A stretch of DNA of 55,104 bases from contig CAMWWZ010000006.1 of the NCBI GenBank assembly GCA_947178095.1, positions 1 through 55,104 of the forward strand, read 5' to 3'. The translations under genes and the position numbers were made by a program. The notes under the pieces were generated by a model. The model worked only from the letters and a program-made list of their open reading frames with translations, searched no databases and was not told where the DNA came from. Shown here in pieces: positions 1 to 8,427 of the stretch; the stretch's first letter is position 1; every line of letters starts with the position of its first letter. The DNA is from an uncultured Treponema sp. Its GTDB lineage: Bacteria > Spirochaetota > Spirochaetia > Treponematales > Treponemataceae.

Positions 1-68
1 ATTTTAGCACAAGTCAAATGTCCGCGCAAAACTCGCGACCGCTTTAAATGAAAAAATTTTCGCGCGAA

Positions 69-641
69 TCAGTTTCCGCAATTTCCGCAGCCGCCGCCAC
101 ATCCGCCCGCGCAGCCTTCACCTTCGCCGCAACTTCCTCCACAGCCGCCTCCGCACGAACAACCGCCGCATCCGCCAAGATAAACTGTGCCGGCTTCGAT
201 TTGTTCCGCGCTCGCATCGGAAACGGATTTCACTTCCACGTCGAAATAAAGCGTCTTGCCCGCAAGCTCGTGGTTTCCATCAATCGTGATTTTGTCGTCG
301 GAAATTTTTGAAACGCGAACCATCACAGGTCCGCCGTTTGATTGCGCGTAAAATTGCATTCCGACTTTTATTTCGCCAGACACGTCAAATTGTGCGCGAG
401 GCACTTCGACTATTAACTGCGGATTCAATTCGCCGTAGCCTTCCGAAGGCGGAACGACCGCGCTGAATTTTTCGCCAGGATTTTTTCCTTCCAAAATTTT
501 CTCAAGCCCCGGAATCAAATTTCCGTGACCGTGCAAATATTCAAGCGGGCTTCCGGAATTCGCCGAAGAATCGATGACATTTCCAGCCTCGTCCTTTAGC
601 GAATATTCAATGGCGACAACTTTGTCCTTTTCAACTTTCAT
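69..641 (-). CDS. slyD: FKBP-type peptidyl-prolyl isomerase, SlyD-like
   Basis: This 190-residue protein is a cytoplasmic prolyl isomerase and metal-binding chaperone of the SlyD type. Residues 1 to about 145 match the FKBP fold with its inserted flap: the start MKVEKDKVVAIEYSLKDEAG, the phrase GHGNLIPGLEKILEG, and a later IDGNHELAGKTLYFDVEV. The last 40 residues are almost only Gly and Cys (GGCGGCSCGGGCGG and similar), the metal-binding tail that in E. coli SlyD is Cys/His rich and supplies nickel. Here His is absent from the tail and Cys dominates. It stands alone on the minus strand with a weak AAAAGGATT ribosome site upstream. The family call is firm; the metal bound is unknown. Confidence 0.95.
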   Translation of the reverse strand: MKVEKDKVVAIEYSLKDEAGNVIDSSANSGSPLEYLHGHGNLIPGLEKILEGKNPGEKFSAVVPPSEGYGELNPQLIVEVPRAQFDVSGEIKVGMQFYAQSNGGPVMVRVSKISDDKITIDGNHELAGKTLYFDVEVKSVSDASAEQIEAGTVYLGGCGGCSCGGGCGGSCGEGEGCAGGCGGGCGNCGN

Positions 642-712
642 TTAAAAATCCTTTTAATTCAAAATTCAATTGAGAGTCATTTTAAATTGAATCCCAATTC
701 CGCACCAAACAT

Positions 713-967
713 TTAAAATTCGTAGTCGGGCATCGGCGTGTCGTTCACGACTTCGCTCACTTCCGGACAAGCATCCTTCAAATATTGCTCCACGCCCATT
801 TTCAGCGTCATTGTCGCCATCGGGCACGAGCCGCACGCGCCGAGCAATTTTAGGTGGACGCGCTTTTCATCATCGATTGAAATGAATTCCATATCGCCGC
901 CATCCGCCTGCAATTGCGGTCGGAACGCTTCCAACGCTTCCTTCACTTTCGCTTCAAGTTCTTCCAT
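713..967 (-). CDS. NifU-like C-terminal domain protein (Fe-S scaffold)
   Basis: An 84-residue protein made only of the Nfu domain. The motif GACGSCPMATMTLK carries the CxxC pair that holds a [4Fe-4S] cluster between two subunits, and PQLQADGGDMEFISID is the usual N-terminal signature. Proteins of this kind pass Fe-S clusters to target enzymes in the cytoplasm. A good AGGAG ribosome site precedes the ATG. Its neighbours (slyD downstream, antiporter upstream) do not suggest a dedicated partner. It is a free-standing Nfu, not full NifU, since the N-terminal IscU-like domain is absent. Confidence 0.93.
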   Translation of the reverse strand: MEELEAKVKEALEAFRPQLQADGGDMEFISIDDEKRVHLKLLGACGSCPMATMTLKMGVEQYLKDACPEVSEVVNDTPMPDYEF

Positions 968-1065
968 AAAAATCTCCTAATATAAAGATACTAAAAATTC
1001 ACAAAAAATGAAATTCATTTTCATTTAAATTTTCGCAAAAAATTTTGAAAACGAATTGCAAACAT

Positions 1066-2793
1066 TTATCCCAACTTTTCGAGTTTTCTGTGCAATTCAA
1101 AAATGCGCGTGTGAACGTAATGGTCGAGCGTGGTCTTTTCGGCGACGCCAAGAATTTCGCCTTCGTCGCTGACAATCGGAATTGCTTCCGTGTCATATTC
1201 ATCGAACATTTTGTAGGCATCGGGCAAACTGTCTTCGGGCGAGCAAGTGACGAACGGAGAATCCATTATGTCCATTGCCAAAATGCTTTCCGCCATTTCG
1301 CCGATTTGCAGAGTCTCCTTTATGTGCTCGAGCGAAATCACGCCGACCAAATTTCCTTCAACAGATTTCACGACGTAATTCAAATTATTGTGGCGGCTGA
1401 ACGAATCCAAAATCGAGCTGATTGTGTCCGTTTCCAAAACAATTGCCGGAGATGCCGCGCTGCAAATTTTTTCCGTGCCCCAAGTCACGTCCTTCAATTT
1501 GGAATTTTTCTTGATGTCGTCTTCCGTAACATTGAGTCCAACTTCGCCCGCTTTTGTAACGCCGTATTTTACGAAAATCGGGCCCGCGAGCTGAACGATA
1601 AAAGTCGTCGCCGTGATTATCAAAAGAATTTGCGGACCCACCGAATTTGGAAAATCGTTGCCCGCCGCAATCGAAAGTCCAATCGCCACGCCCGCCTGAG
1701 AAAGCAGGCAGAACGGCAAATATTTTCGCACGGTTTCCGGAGCCTTCGTAATGAGTGCGCCCAGCATCGAGCCGAGAGCCTTTCCGAAAGTTCTGCCGAG
1801 AACATAAATTATCGCGAGCAATCCTAAATACGGCGTGATGATCCAAATGTCAAGCTTCGCGCCGACGAGCACAAAAAACAAAACGTAAACTGGCGGCGTG
1901 AATTTTTCCACGAGCTTAAAAACAGGCAGAGTTTTTTTCGGCGCGAAATTCACCATGAAAAATCCGAGCGACATCGCGCAAAGAATATTGTCCAAATTCA
2001 GCGCCATCGAAATTCCCGTGCACAAAAAAAGGCTTCCCAAAGCGAACGAAAGAATTCTTCCTTCCTCGGTCATTATGTTGCGAATTATCGTTCCCAAAAT
2101 AATTCCGAAAATTCCGCCAAGCAAAATCGAGCCGAAAATTTCTTTCGCAATCATCAGCAATTGAAATCCGAACGAAACTGAATTGCCGTCCAAAAGCGGC
2201 GCGGAAATCGTGTTTGCCACGGCGTACAAAATCAGCGCGACGGCATCGTCCATCGCGACAATTCCGTAAACGATCGTCGTGAGCGGACCGCGCGTTCGGT
2301 ATTCCGCCAAAACGTCGGTGGTGGCGGCGGGAGCGGTGGCAGAACAAATCGCGCCCAAAATCAATCCGAGCGAAATCGCCAAATTCAAATTTTTCGTGAC
2401 GGCGAGCGTGACTGCGAAAATTATTCCGCCCACGATAAAAAACGGCGTGATTGCTTCAAACAAAAGAATGCCCACAAATTGCTTTCCGTATTTTTTTACG
2501 ACATTCAACTTGAGTTCGCCGCCGACCAAAAATCCAATCATCGAAAGCGCGACTGTGCTTATTGGATTCAACGCCTCAATCGTATTTTTTCCCAAAATCT
2601 GCAAGCCGGAAGATCCGATGACAATTCCGATGACGATGTAGCCGACGACTTGCGGAATTTTCAATTTTTTGAAAATGCGTCCGCCAAGCGCACCAAAAAA
2701 CATAACGATGCCAAGCAACAAAACAAGCTGCGTCGCATGCAAATAATAAAAATGAAAAGTGCTCGGAAGCAATTGTGAAAAAGGATCGTCCAT
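1066..2793 (-). CDS. CPA2-type cation:proton antiporter with C-terminal CBS pair
   Basis: A 575-residue inner-membrane antiporter. Residues 1 to about 420 form some 12-13 hydrophobic segments with typical CPA2/Kef features: GGRIFKKLKIPQVVGYIVIG near the N-terminus, GAICSATAPAATTDVLAEY, and a buried acidic pair in YGIVAMDDAVALILYAVA, the expected ion-binding position. Residues about 440-570 are a tandem CBS domain (DSFSRHNNLNYVVKSVEGNL; later FDEYDTEAIPIVSDEGE), which in other transporters senses adenine nucleotides. There is no KTN/TrkA-N domain, so the CBS pair likely replaces it as regulator. Na+ versus K+ specificity cannot be read from sequence. An AGGAAAAATTT site precedes the ATG. Confidence 0.9.
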   Translation of the reverse strand: MDDPFSQLLPSTFHFYYLHATQLVLLLGIVMFFGALGGRIFKKLKIPQVVGYIVIGIVIGSSGLQILGKNTIEALNPISTVALSMIGFLVGGELKLNVVKKYGKQFVGILLFEAITPFFIVGGIIFAVTLAVTKNLNLAISLGLILGAICSATAPAATTDVLAEYRTRGPLTTIVYGIVAMDDAVALILYAVANTISAPLLDGNSVSFGFQLLMIAKEIFGSILLGGIFGIILGTIIRNIMTEEGRILSFALGSLFLCTGISMALNLDNILCAMSLGFFMVNFAPKKTLPVFKLVEKFTPPVYVLFFVLVGAKLDIWIITPYLGLLAIIYVLGRTFGKALGSMLGALITKAPETVRKYLPFCLLSQAGVAIGLSIAAGNDFPNSVGPQILLIITATTFIVQLAGPIFVKYGVTKAGEVGLNVTEDDIKKNSKLKDVTWGTEKICSAASPAIVLETDTISSILDSFSRHNNLNYVVKSVEGNLVGVISLEHIKETLQIGEMAESILAMDIMDSPFVTCSPEDSLPDAYKMFDEYDTEAIPIVSDEGEILGVAEKTTLDHYVHTRIFELHRKLEKLG

Positions 2794-2925
2794 AAATTTT
2801 TCCTAAAACGCGCGCACGAAATTGCGCGGCGATTAAAAGAATTATAGCGCAAAATTTATTTTATGAAAAGTGGCAATGAACAATTCGCGACGCTTATCTC
2901 AAATCAAAATATTTCGATGCACGAA

Positions 2926-5097
2926 TTACATCATTTCGCTGACTACGTCGCATGGATTCAAATTGTCGTACAACCATGCATACATGGCCGCCGCAGAAAT
3001 TACACGCCGACCATAATCGCGCGTTTCGGCAAAAGGCAGCGTTTCCAAAAATAAATCGCTCGAAATTTCTTCTTGCGCGTCGAACTGAATTTTCGAAGTG
3101 CGAATCCAGCGGCGTACATTCGTAAGGCCAGCATTGTAAGCAAAGAGAGCCAAGATTTTTGAATCATCCAAACGCGACATCATATTTGAAAGATAATATG
3201 TTCCAAACCTTATATTTGTAGCAGAATCATTCAAATCATAATTTTGCACTTTCAAGCGCGCCGCGCAATCTGCCGCCGTGCTTTCCATAAGCTGCGTCAA
3301 ACCGACCGCGCCAGCATGACTTTGCGCGCGCACTTCGAAAAAACTTTCTGTGCGAATGAGAGCGTACATAACATAATCTTCCATTTCAAATTCAGCGCAA
3401 GCGGCATCCACTTCTTTAGAAAAATCTTTTGGATAAAGAAGCAAAAAAACTTCGCGCGGAATTTTTCCTTTATGAACATTTACAGTTCGCGAAATCATTC
3501 TCAAACTTTTTGAATAACAATTGTTTTTGCCATCGTCAAGTTCGCGTAAAAAAGCGGAAAGTTTTGCCGCAGTTTCAATGTCAACAATGTATTTGTCCTG
3601 CTCAAAAAATCTCAGCCATTCATCGTAAATGTTTTCCCAAAAACCAAAATCGGCATAACCAAGCAAAAGTTTTCGCGCGGAAAGAATTTTTTCATCGGAA
3701 GATTTTTCTTCATCAATTTGATTTGATTCAAATTTATTTCCAAAAAACAAATCGTTGACTTGCTCCGTGGAAAATCCGAGTTGCTTTGCCGCCAAAAAAT
3801 TATAGTAAGCATAAGTGCCTGTCTGACATTCCGCCGCAATCTTGAACAACGTTTTAATTTGATCGTCATCACCTTCGACAAATTTTTCCTGAATCATACG
3901 CGCGGAAAGATATGCAAATTTTGAAACTGTAAACGGACTTGCATAATCTTTTATAATCGAATAAATTTCCGTGAAAGGTTTCCATTTTCCGGCGGAAAAC
4001 AAAAGCACGCAAAGTGAATCGAAAAAGTCATCGAAATAATCCGCATCGTTCCAAACCGAGCAATATTTTTTCAAACCTGCGATTGTTTCTTCGATCGAGA
4101 TTTTCAAGCAAGCCTGCAAATAATACCAAATCGCCTGATCATTCTCTCGTTCATCGGCGGCAAAAGGAATCGCCGCTTCAAATTGTTTGAGCGCGCGCCG
4201 CCTGTAATTATCGACTTTATTGTAAAGCAAACCCGAATAAATCAAAGAAAAATATTTCATCCTTGAATCGAGAAAATTGTCATCGGCGGCGAGGTCAACA
4301 AAAAAATCCGCATTGGCAATATTGTCTTTGCCGCCGTTTACGCAGGCTCGCCCGATATCCGCAATCAGTTGATATGTCAAAGGAACTGTTTTTCGCGCGA
4401 TTGTCAAATCGCGAATTTCATCAAGCATTTCGTATGCGGCATTGTAGTTGCCACGATAAAGCGCAACTCTGAATTGTTGCACGGAACTCAATGCGAGCGA
4501 AAATCCGGAAATTATTCCTTCCGCATTCGCATCGCCAAACAAAACTTCCTCGAGCTCATCGCGCGCGTTTTCCCTGTAAAAATTATAATGGTCGGAAGAA
4601 ATTCGCCTTTGCGTAAACCAATCATAAATCGTTTGTTCCAAGCGCGCGTCTTTTTTTCTTGCCATAAGATCGAGCCGCAATCTTACTAATTCGCCGCTCG
4701 CTTTCGACAAGTCAAGTCCTTCCGTCACGCCAAGGGCCATGTCGAATTCTTTTTCCTGAATGAAAATTTTGCATGCAAAAAGTTTCGCATCATCGTCATC
4801 GTATTTTTTCACAAAGTCCGAACAAAGCTTTATTTTTTCCTGAACATTTCCCAAAAGCACAAGTTGTTCGAAACTTTTTCGCGCCGGATAATACGAACCT
4901 TTTTGTGCGCAACGTGTAAATTTTTTTTTGGCTTTCTCAAAATCTTTTTGTCGCAAAGCATCCAAGCCGAAGAAATAATTTACGTCTTCTCCATATTTCA
5001 TTTCCAAAGAATTTTTGCTTTGCGTGCAACCAAATGAAAACGAGAAAATCAAAATTACAAAAATAAAACTCAGTTTTTTAAATCGACTGAACATCAT
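2926..5097 (-). CDS. Lytic transglycosylase lipoprotein (SLT family)
   Basis: A 723-residue periplasmic murein hydrolase that should cut the MurNAc-GlcNAc bond. The N-terminus is a lipoprotein signal ending in FSFSFGC, so it is probably membrane anchored. Residues about 30-540 are helical, repeat-like and resemble the superhelical U/L domain of Slt70. The catalytic SLT domain lies near residues 555-700: ALIRTESFFEVRAQSHAGAV holds the catalytic Glu of the ES motif, followed by GLTQLMESTA and later ALFAYNAGLTNVRRW. The start ATG overlaps the stop of the LysM gene by four bases (ATGA), so the two are translationally coupled and probably act together on the cell wall. Confidence 0.92.
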   Translation of the reverse strand: MMFSRFKKLSFIFVILIFSFSFGCTQSKNSLEMKYGEDVNYFFGLDALRQKDFEKAKKKFTRCAQKGSYYPARKSFEQLVLLGNVQEKIKLCSDFVKKYDDDDAKLFACKIFIQEKEFDMALGVTEGLDLSKASGELVRLRLDLMARKKDARLEQTIYDWFTQRRISSDHYNFYRENARDELEEVLFGDANAEGIISGFSLALSSVQQFRVALYRGNYNAAYEMLDEIRDLTIARKTVPLTYQLIADIGRACVNGGKDNIANADFFVDLAADDNFLDSRMKYFSLIYSGLLYNKVDNYRRRALKQFEAAIPFAADERENDQAIWYYLQACLKISIEETIAGLKKYCSVWNDADYFDDFFDSLCVLLFSAGKWKPFTEIYSIIKDYASPFTVSKFAYLSARMIQEKFVEGDDDQIKTLFKIAAECQTGTYAYYNFLAAKQLGFSTEQVNDLFFGNKFESNQIDEEKSSDEKILSARKLLLGYADFGFWENIYDEWLRFFEQDKYIVDIETAAKLSAFLRELDDGKNNCYSKSLRMISRTVNVHKGKIPREVFLLLYPKDFSKEVDAACAEFEMEDYVMYALIRTESFFEVRAQSHAGAVGLTQLMESTAADCAARLKVQNYDLNDSATNIRFGTYYLSNMMSRLDDSKILALFAYNAGLTNVRRWIRTSKIQFDAQEEISSDLFLETLPFAETRDYGRRVISAAAMYAWLYDNLNPCDVVSEMM

Positions 5098-6485
5098 TCT
5101 TCCGGTATCTTGATATAAGTTCCGGCGACAATATAGTTTGGATTTTTTATGTTATTGTACTTTGCGATTTTCGGATAAAGCCACGGATTTTTATAATATG
5201 TCGCCGACAAATCCCAAAGCGTATCGCCCCATTTTATCTTGTACAAAATTTCTTTCGTCTTGTGTTTGGGCTCTTCTCCATAAGGCAAATCAGGAACGAC
5301 AAGTTCCGCTTGCGGAATCACGACGACTTCGTCTTCTTTCGCGGCAGGCACGATTGGAACTTGGATTTCTTCAACTTTCGGAACGGCGGGCGGAGAAAGT
5401 TCCGTCACTTCCTGCACGGGCTCGACTTGCGCCTTTTCGTCTTGCGAGATAAGCAAATTAAATTTAGAAGGAATTATAAACAAAAGCGAAAGCACCGCGA
5501 GAATGCAAATCAATGCGCATACAAGGCAAATTATCATAGGCCATTTTTGAGTCTTTTCATTTTCATCGCTTTCATCTTCAAAAATTCCATCGTCGGAAAA
5601 AGGATCTTCAAGAGCGTCATCCGTCGAATTAAAATCAGGCAAATCGTCAAAGCTCGTGCCGCCATTTATGCTTTCGCCAAAATCTGGCATTTCAAAATCC
5701 GTATCGGAAAAGTCAAGCTCGTCGCCAGACGTTCCGAACGCTTCCTGTATTTCACTTTGCGGCAATTTGGAATCTTCTTCGTCAGCCGCTTCAGGAAAAA
5801 TATTTTCGTCAAAATCAGGTAAATCAAAATCTTGCAAGCTGGAATCCTGCGCAGAATTTTCGTCGATGTCCGGCAGCGGCTCTTCGTCCAGCGAAGAAAT
5901 GTCGTCACTCGCAGCCGCTTCTTCAATCTGCGTTTCTTCGGGCAAAGAAAATTCCTCTTCTGCGGCGGGCGTTTCTTCAGGCATCGCCTCTTCGGGAAAA
6001 CTCAAATCTTCGGCCAACGCAGTTTCTTCCGAAAAATCCTCGTCGCTCGGCAAAGGCAAATTTTCCTCGGAAAGCGCGATGCCATCCGAGGCATTGATTT
6101 CTTCCGCCGCGTTGAGCAAGCCTTTTCCCGTGCCAGGATTTTTATCATTTCCGAGCATATCCGAAAGCAGCGTAACGGAAGTTTTCGCTTCCTTGCCAGT
6201 TTCAGAATCAACTAATTCGGCAGAAAGTTTACCTTCATCGTCAAGACCTAAACTCAGTTTTATCGTCGGTGCGCCGTTCGGCTGTTTTTTCAAATTGGAA
6301 ATTTTCAAAGTGTCAAGATATGTCGCATCTTGCATCGAAGAATTTTCACTGCTATATAAACCGACTTTGACGGTTGTCTGATTGTCTTTTACGGTCGTAA
6401 CATTCAATTCTTTTTTTGTCGCAGAGCCTTCTTCCATAATTGGATAAAAAGAACCATCAGCCAATTTTATGCCGATTTTTTTCAT
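5094..6485 (-). CDS. Acidic single-span membrane protein with C-terminal LysM domain
   Basis: A 463-residue protein. Residues 1-120 start MKKIGIKLADGSFYPIMEEG and have no signal peptide; residues about 125-318 are a low-complexity stretch rich in Asp, Glu, Ser and Pro; one transmembrane helix sits near 322-344 (WPMIICLVCALICILAVL); a Pro/Val/Glu-rich linker follows; the last 50 residues are a LysM domain (YKIKWGDTLWDLSATYYKNP). The layout implies a cytoplasmic acidic head and a periplasmic LysM that binds peptidoglycan. It is coupled by a 4-bp overlap to the lytic transglycosylase. The exact role is unknown; recruitment or control of the transglycosylase is a reasonable inference. Confidence 0.8.
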   Translation of the reverse strand: MKKIGIKLADGSFYPIMEEGSATKKELNVTTVKDNQTTVKVGLYSSENSSMQDATYLDTLKISNLKKQPNGAPTIKLSLGLDDEGKLSAELVDSETGKEAKTSVTLLSDMLGNDKNPGTGKGLLNAAEEINASDGIALSEENLPLPSDEDFSEETALAEDLSFPEEAMPEETPAAEEEFSLPEETQIEEAAASDDISSLDEEPLPDIDENSAQDSSLQDFDLPDFDENIFPEAADEEDSKLPQSEIQEAFGTSGDELDFSDTDFEMPDFGESINGGTSFDDLPDFNSTDDALEDPFSDDGIFEDESDENEKTQKWPMIICLVCALICILAVLSLLFIIPSKFNLLISQDEKAQVEPVQEVTELSPPAVPKVEEIQVPIVPAAKEDEVVVIPQAELVVPDLPYGEEPKHKTKEILYKIKWGDTLWDLSATYYKNPWLYPKIAKYNNIKNPNYIVAGTYIKIPEE

Positions 6486-6540
6486 AAAAACAATTTCTCC
6501 TTTTTTTGGAGCCCCTTACGGAAGCGAAACAGTGCAGAGG

Positions 6541-6600
6541 CTAGCCCCAGCGGAGGTAAAATTTTTCGTTCCGCAATGGAATGCCAAAAAACTCGCTCAT
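6541..6600 (-). other. Possible 19-codon upstream ORF in the LysM leader
   Basis: Between a TATAAT-like element near 6640-6655 (minus strand) and the LysM start at 6485 there is a leader of roughly 150 nt. It contains an ATG with GGAAAAG eight bases upstream that opens 19 codons (MSEFFGIPLRNEKFYLRWG) before TAG. No homolog is recognised. It may be chance or a regulatory upstream ORF. Confidence 0.25.
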
Positions 6601-6686
6601 TGTACTTTTCCGCTCATTTTTTAAAGCCTCATAATGCACTATAATTATATCATAAATTTTCGGCAGTGTATAGGAAAAATCTGAAT

Positions 6687-6725
6687 AAAAAAAACTGGCG
6701 GCACAAAATTCGCACCGCCAGTTTT
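6687..6725 (-). terminator. Rho-independent terminator after mglC
   Basis: Read on the minus strand, the arms AAAACTGGCGG and CCGCCAGTTTT form an 11-bp stem around a 13-nt loop, followed by a run of T. It lies 19 bp after the mglC stop and ends the mgl operon. Confidence 0.9.
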
Positions 6726-6743
6726 CGCACCAATCAACAAATT

Positions 6744-8405
6744 TTATTTGCGCTTGAGATATTTGATGCTGTCGAGCGCGACGGCCGCGATGATAATCAA
6801 GCCTTTGATGACGAATTGCAAGTTCGTGTCAATCATCAAGAACGTGAGGCAATATGTCAAACTTGTGAAAATAATTACGCCCAAAGCCGCGCCGCTGATT
6901 TTTCCAATTCCGCCGTTGAACGAAATGCCGCCGACAACGCACGCCGCGATCGCGTCCATTTCAAAGCCTTGTCCTGTGCCCGCGCTGGCATTGGCGCGGA
7001 ATGCTTCCAAGAACGAGCCGCATCCGTAAAAAATTCCCGCCATTATGAAGACGCTCAACGTGGTCCAAAAAACGCTGATTCCGCTTACGCTCGCGGCTTC
7101 GGCGTTGCCGCCCACGGCGTACATGTTTTTTCCGAACGTCGTTTTGTTCCAAATGAACCATGCCACGATTACGGCAATTGCCGCAGGCACAATCAATTTC
7201 GGAACAGTGAGGCTTCCCAAAATCCAGCGTCCGCCGAGCAAATCTTTTATGCTTCCGTCAATCGAGCCGACCGGCGTTCCGGAAGTTCCGAAGAAAAGCA
7301 ATCCGTAAATTATCAATTGGGTTGACATCGTTGAAATGAACGGATGGATTTTCAATTTAGCGGAAAAGAATCCTGCGAACGCGCTGAACATCGTGCAAAG
7401 CACAATCGAAAGCAAAAGCGCGATCACGAGCCTTGCGCCCATCGGAAGCGCGGTAAAATCCCACGGTCCCAAATTGAAGAACGTAACGATGTTCGTTCCA
7501 GGATGCAAAATCAAACCTGTCGTAACCGCGCCGAGCGCGACCATTCGTCCCACGCTCAAATCCGTTCCGGCAAGCAAAATAAGTCCCGCCACGCCGAGCG
7601 CGTAGAACATTCGCGTCGAAGACTGCTCGAGGATTACCAAAATATTCTGCAAAGTCAAAAGCGCGCCTTGCCCCGAAAGCGGCGCGATTATTATGCACGC
7701 AATGAAGAAAATGCAAATCGCGATGTAAAGTCCATTGTCCAGGAAAAATTTCGAAGCCTTGAAATTATAGACATAATTTTTCCACGCCAACTTGCGATTT
7801 TCCATGAAATCAGTTTTTCCGTTGCGCAAAGAACGGTTTTCCTGAATATGGTCGGTGAACGCCTGCTTTTTCGCGTCCTTGCATCGATCAATCGTAGTTT
7901 GCGCGCGATTCTTCGCATCGAACAAAGCGGACTTGAGTTCGTATTTCGCGGTTTCCTTGTCCACATCAGTTTGGGCGGAAGCGATTCGCGCCACGCCGTC
8001 CGCTTTGATTTTCGCGATTTCCTTTTCAAGATTTGATTTTGTTTCTGCGATGATTTTGTCTTGCTCCGCGTCAACTTTGGCGATGTATTTTTCAGCCGCG
8101 GCGTTGGCATATTGAACGCCGATTTTCGAAAGTTCCGCGTCGGCAGCCTTGTTGTTCGCGGCGACAATTTTCGCCTTTTCAATTTGCGCGTTGTAGTCGG
8201 AAATCAATTTTTCCCGTTCGTCGGCGGAAATCATTTTGTTCTTTTTCGCAATCGCAATTTCCTGCTTCAAATCGGCGATTTTGTTCACGCCGTCGCGCCG
8301 AAGTTCGTCGAGCGTTTCGTGAAATTTTTTGAGCGTCTCGTTTTCGGCAAGCGGCGCGTCGGACGGCGCATTTTGCGCAAGCGTTTTCAATTCATCAATA
8401 TTCAT
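6744..8405 (-). CDS. mglC: Galactose/methyl-galactoside ABC transporter permease with long N-terminal coiled coil
   Basis: A 553-residue permease of the RbsC/MglC family. Residues about 225-553 hold the membrane domain: FILVILEQSSTRMFYALGVA-like helices, GTDLSVGRMVALGAVTTGLI, and the family signature AFRANASAGTGQGFEMDAIA with AACVVGGISFNGGIG, which contacts the ATPase. Family members are normally about 330-350 residues. Here about 210 extra residues precede the first helix and are almost all charged and helical (LRRDGVNKIADLKQEIAIAK), a predicted cytoplasmic coiled coil. It is the last gene of mglBAC, 22 bp after mglA. Substrate is probably glucose or galactose, judged from MglB. Confidence 0.93.
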   Translation of the reverse strand: MNIDELKTLAQNAPSDAPLAENETLKKFHETLDELRRDGVNKIADLKQEIAIAKKNKMISADEREKLISDYNAQIEKAKIVAANNKAADAELSKIGVQYANAAAEKYIAKVDAEQDKIIAETKSNLEKEIAKIKADGVARIASAQTDVDKETAKYELKSALFDAKNRAQTTIDRCKDAKKQAFTDHIQENRSLRNGKTDFMENRKLAWKNYVYNFKASKFFLDNGLYIAICIFFIACIIIAPLSGQGALLTLQNILVILEQSSTRMFYALGVAGLILLAGTDLSVGRMVALGAVTTGLILHPGTNIVTFFNLGPWDFTALPMGARLVIALLLSIVLCTMFSAFAGFFSAKLKIHPFISTMSTQLIIYGLLFFGTSGTPVGSIDGSIKDLLGGRWILGSLTVPKLIVPAAIAVIVAWFIWNKTTFGKNMYAVGGNAEAASVSGISVFWTTLSVFIMAGIFYGCGSFLEAFRANASAGTGQGFEMDAIAACVVGGISFNGGIGKISGAALGVIIFTSLTYCLTFLMIDTNLQFVIKGLIIIAAVALDSIKYLKRK

Positions 8406-8427
8406 ATTTATTTACCTCCGAATTTTC

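Noticed and set aside
5656-6381. Plus-strand Ser-rich ORF of 241 codons
   Set aside because: Antisense to the acidic linker of the LysM protein; Ser comes from complementing Glu and Asp codons.
6486-6660. Riboswitch in the LysM leader
   Set aside because: The leader is long but no conserved riboswitch core was recognised.
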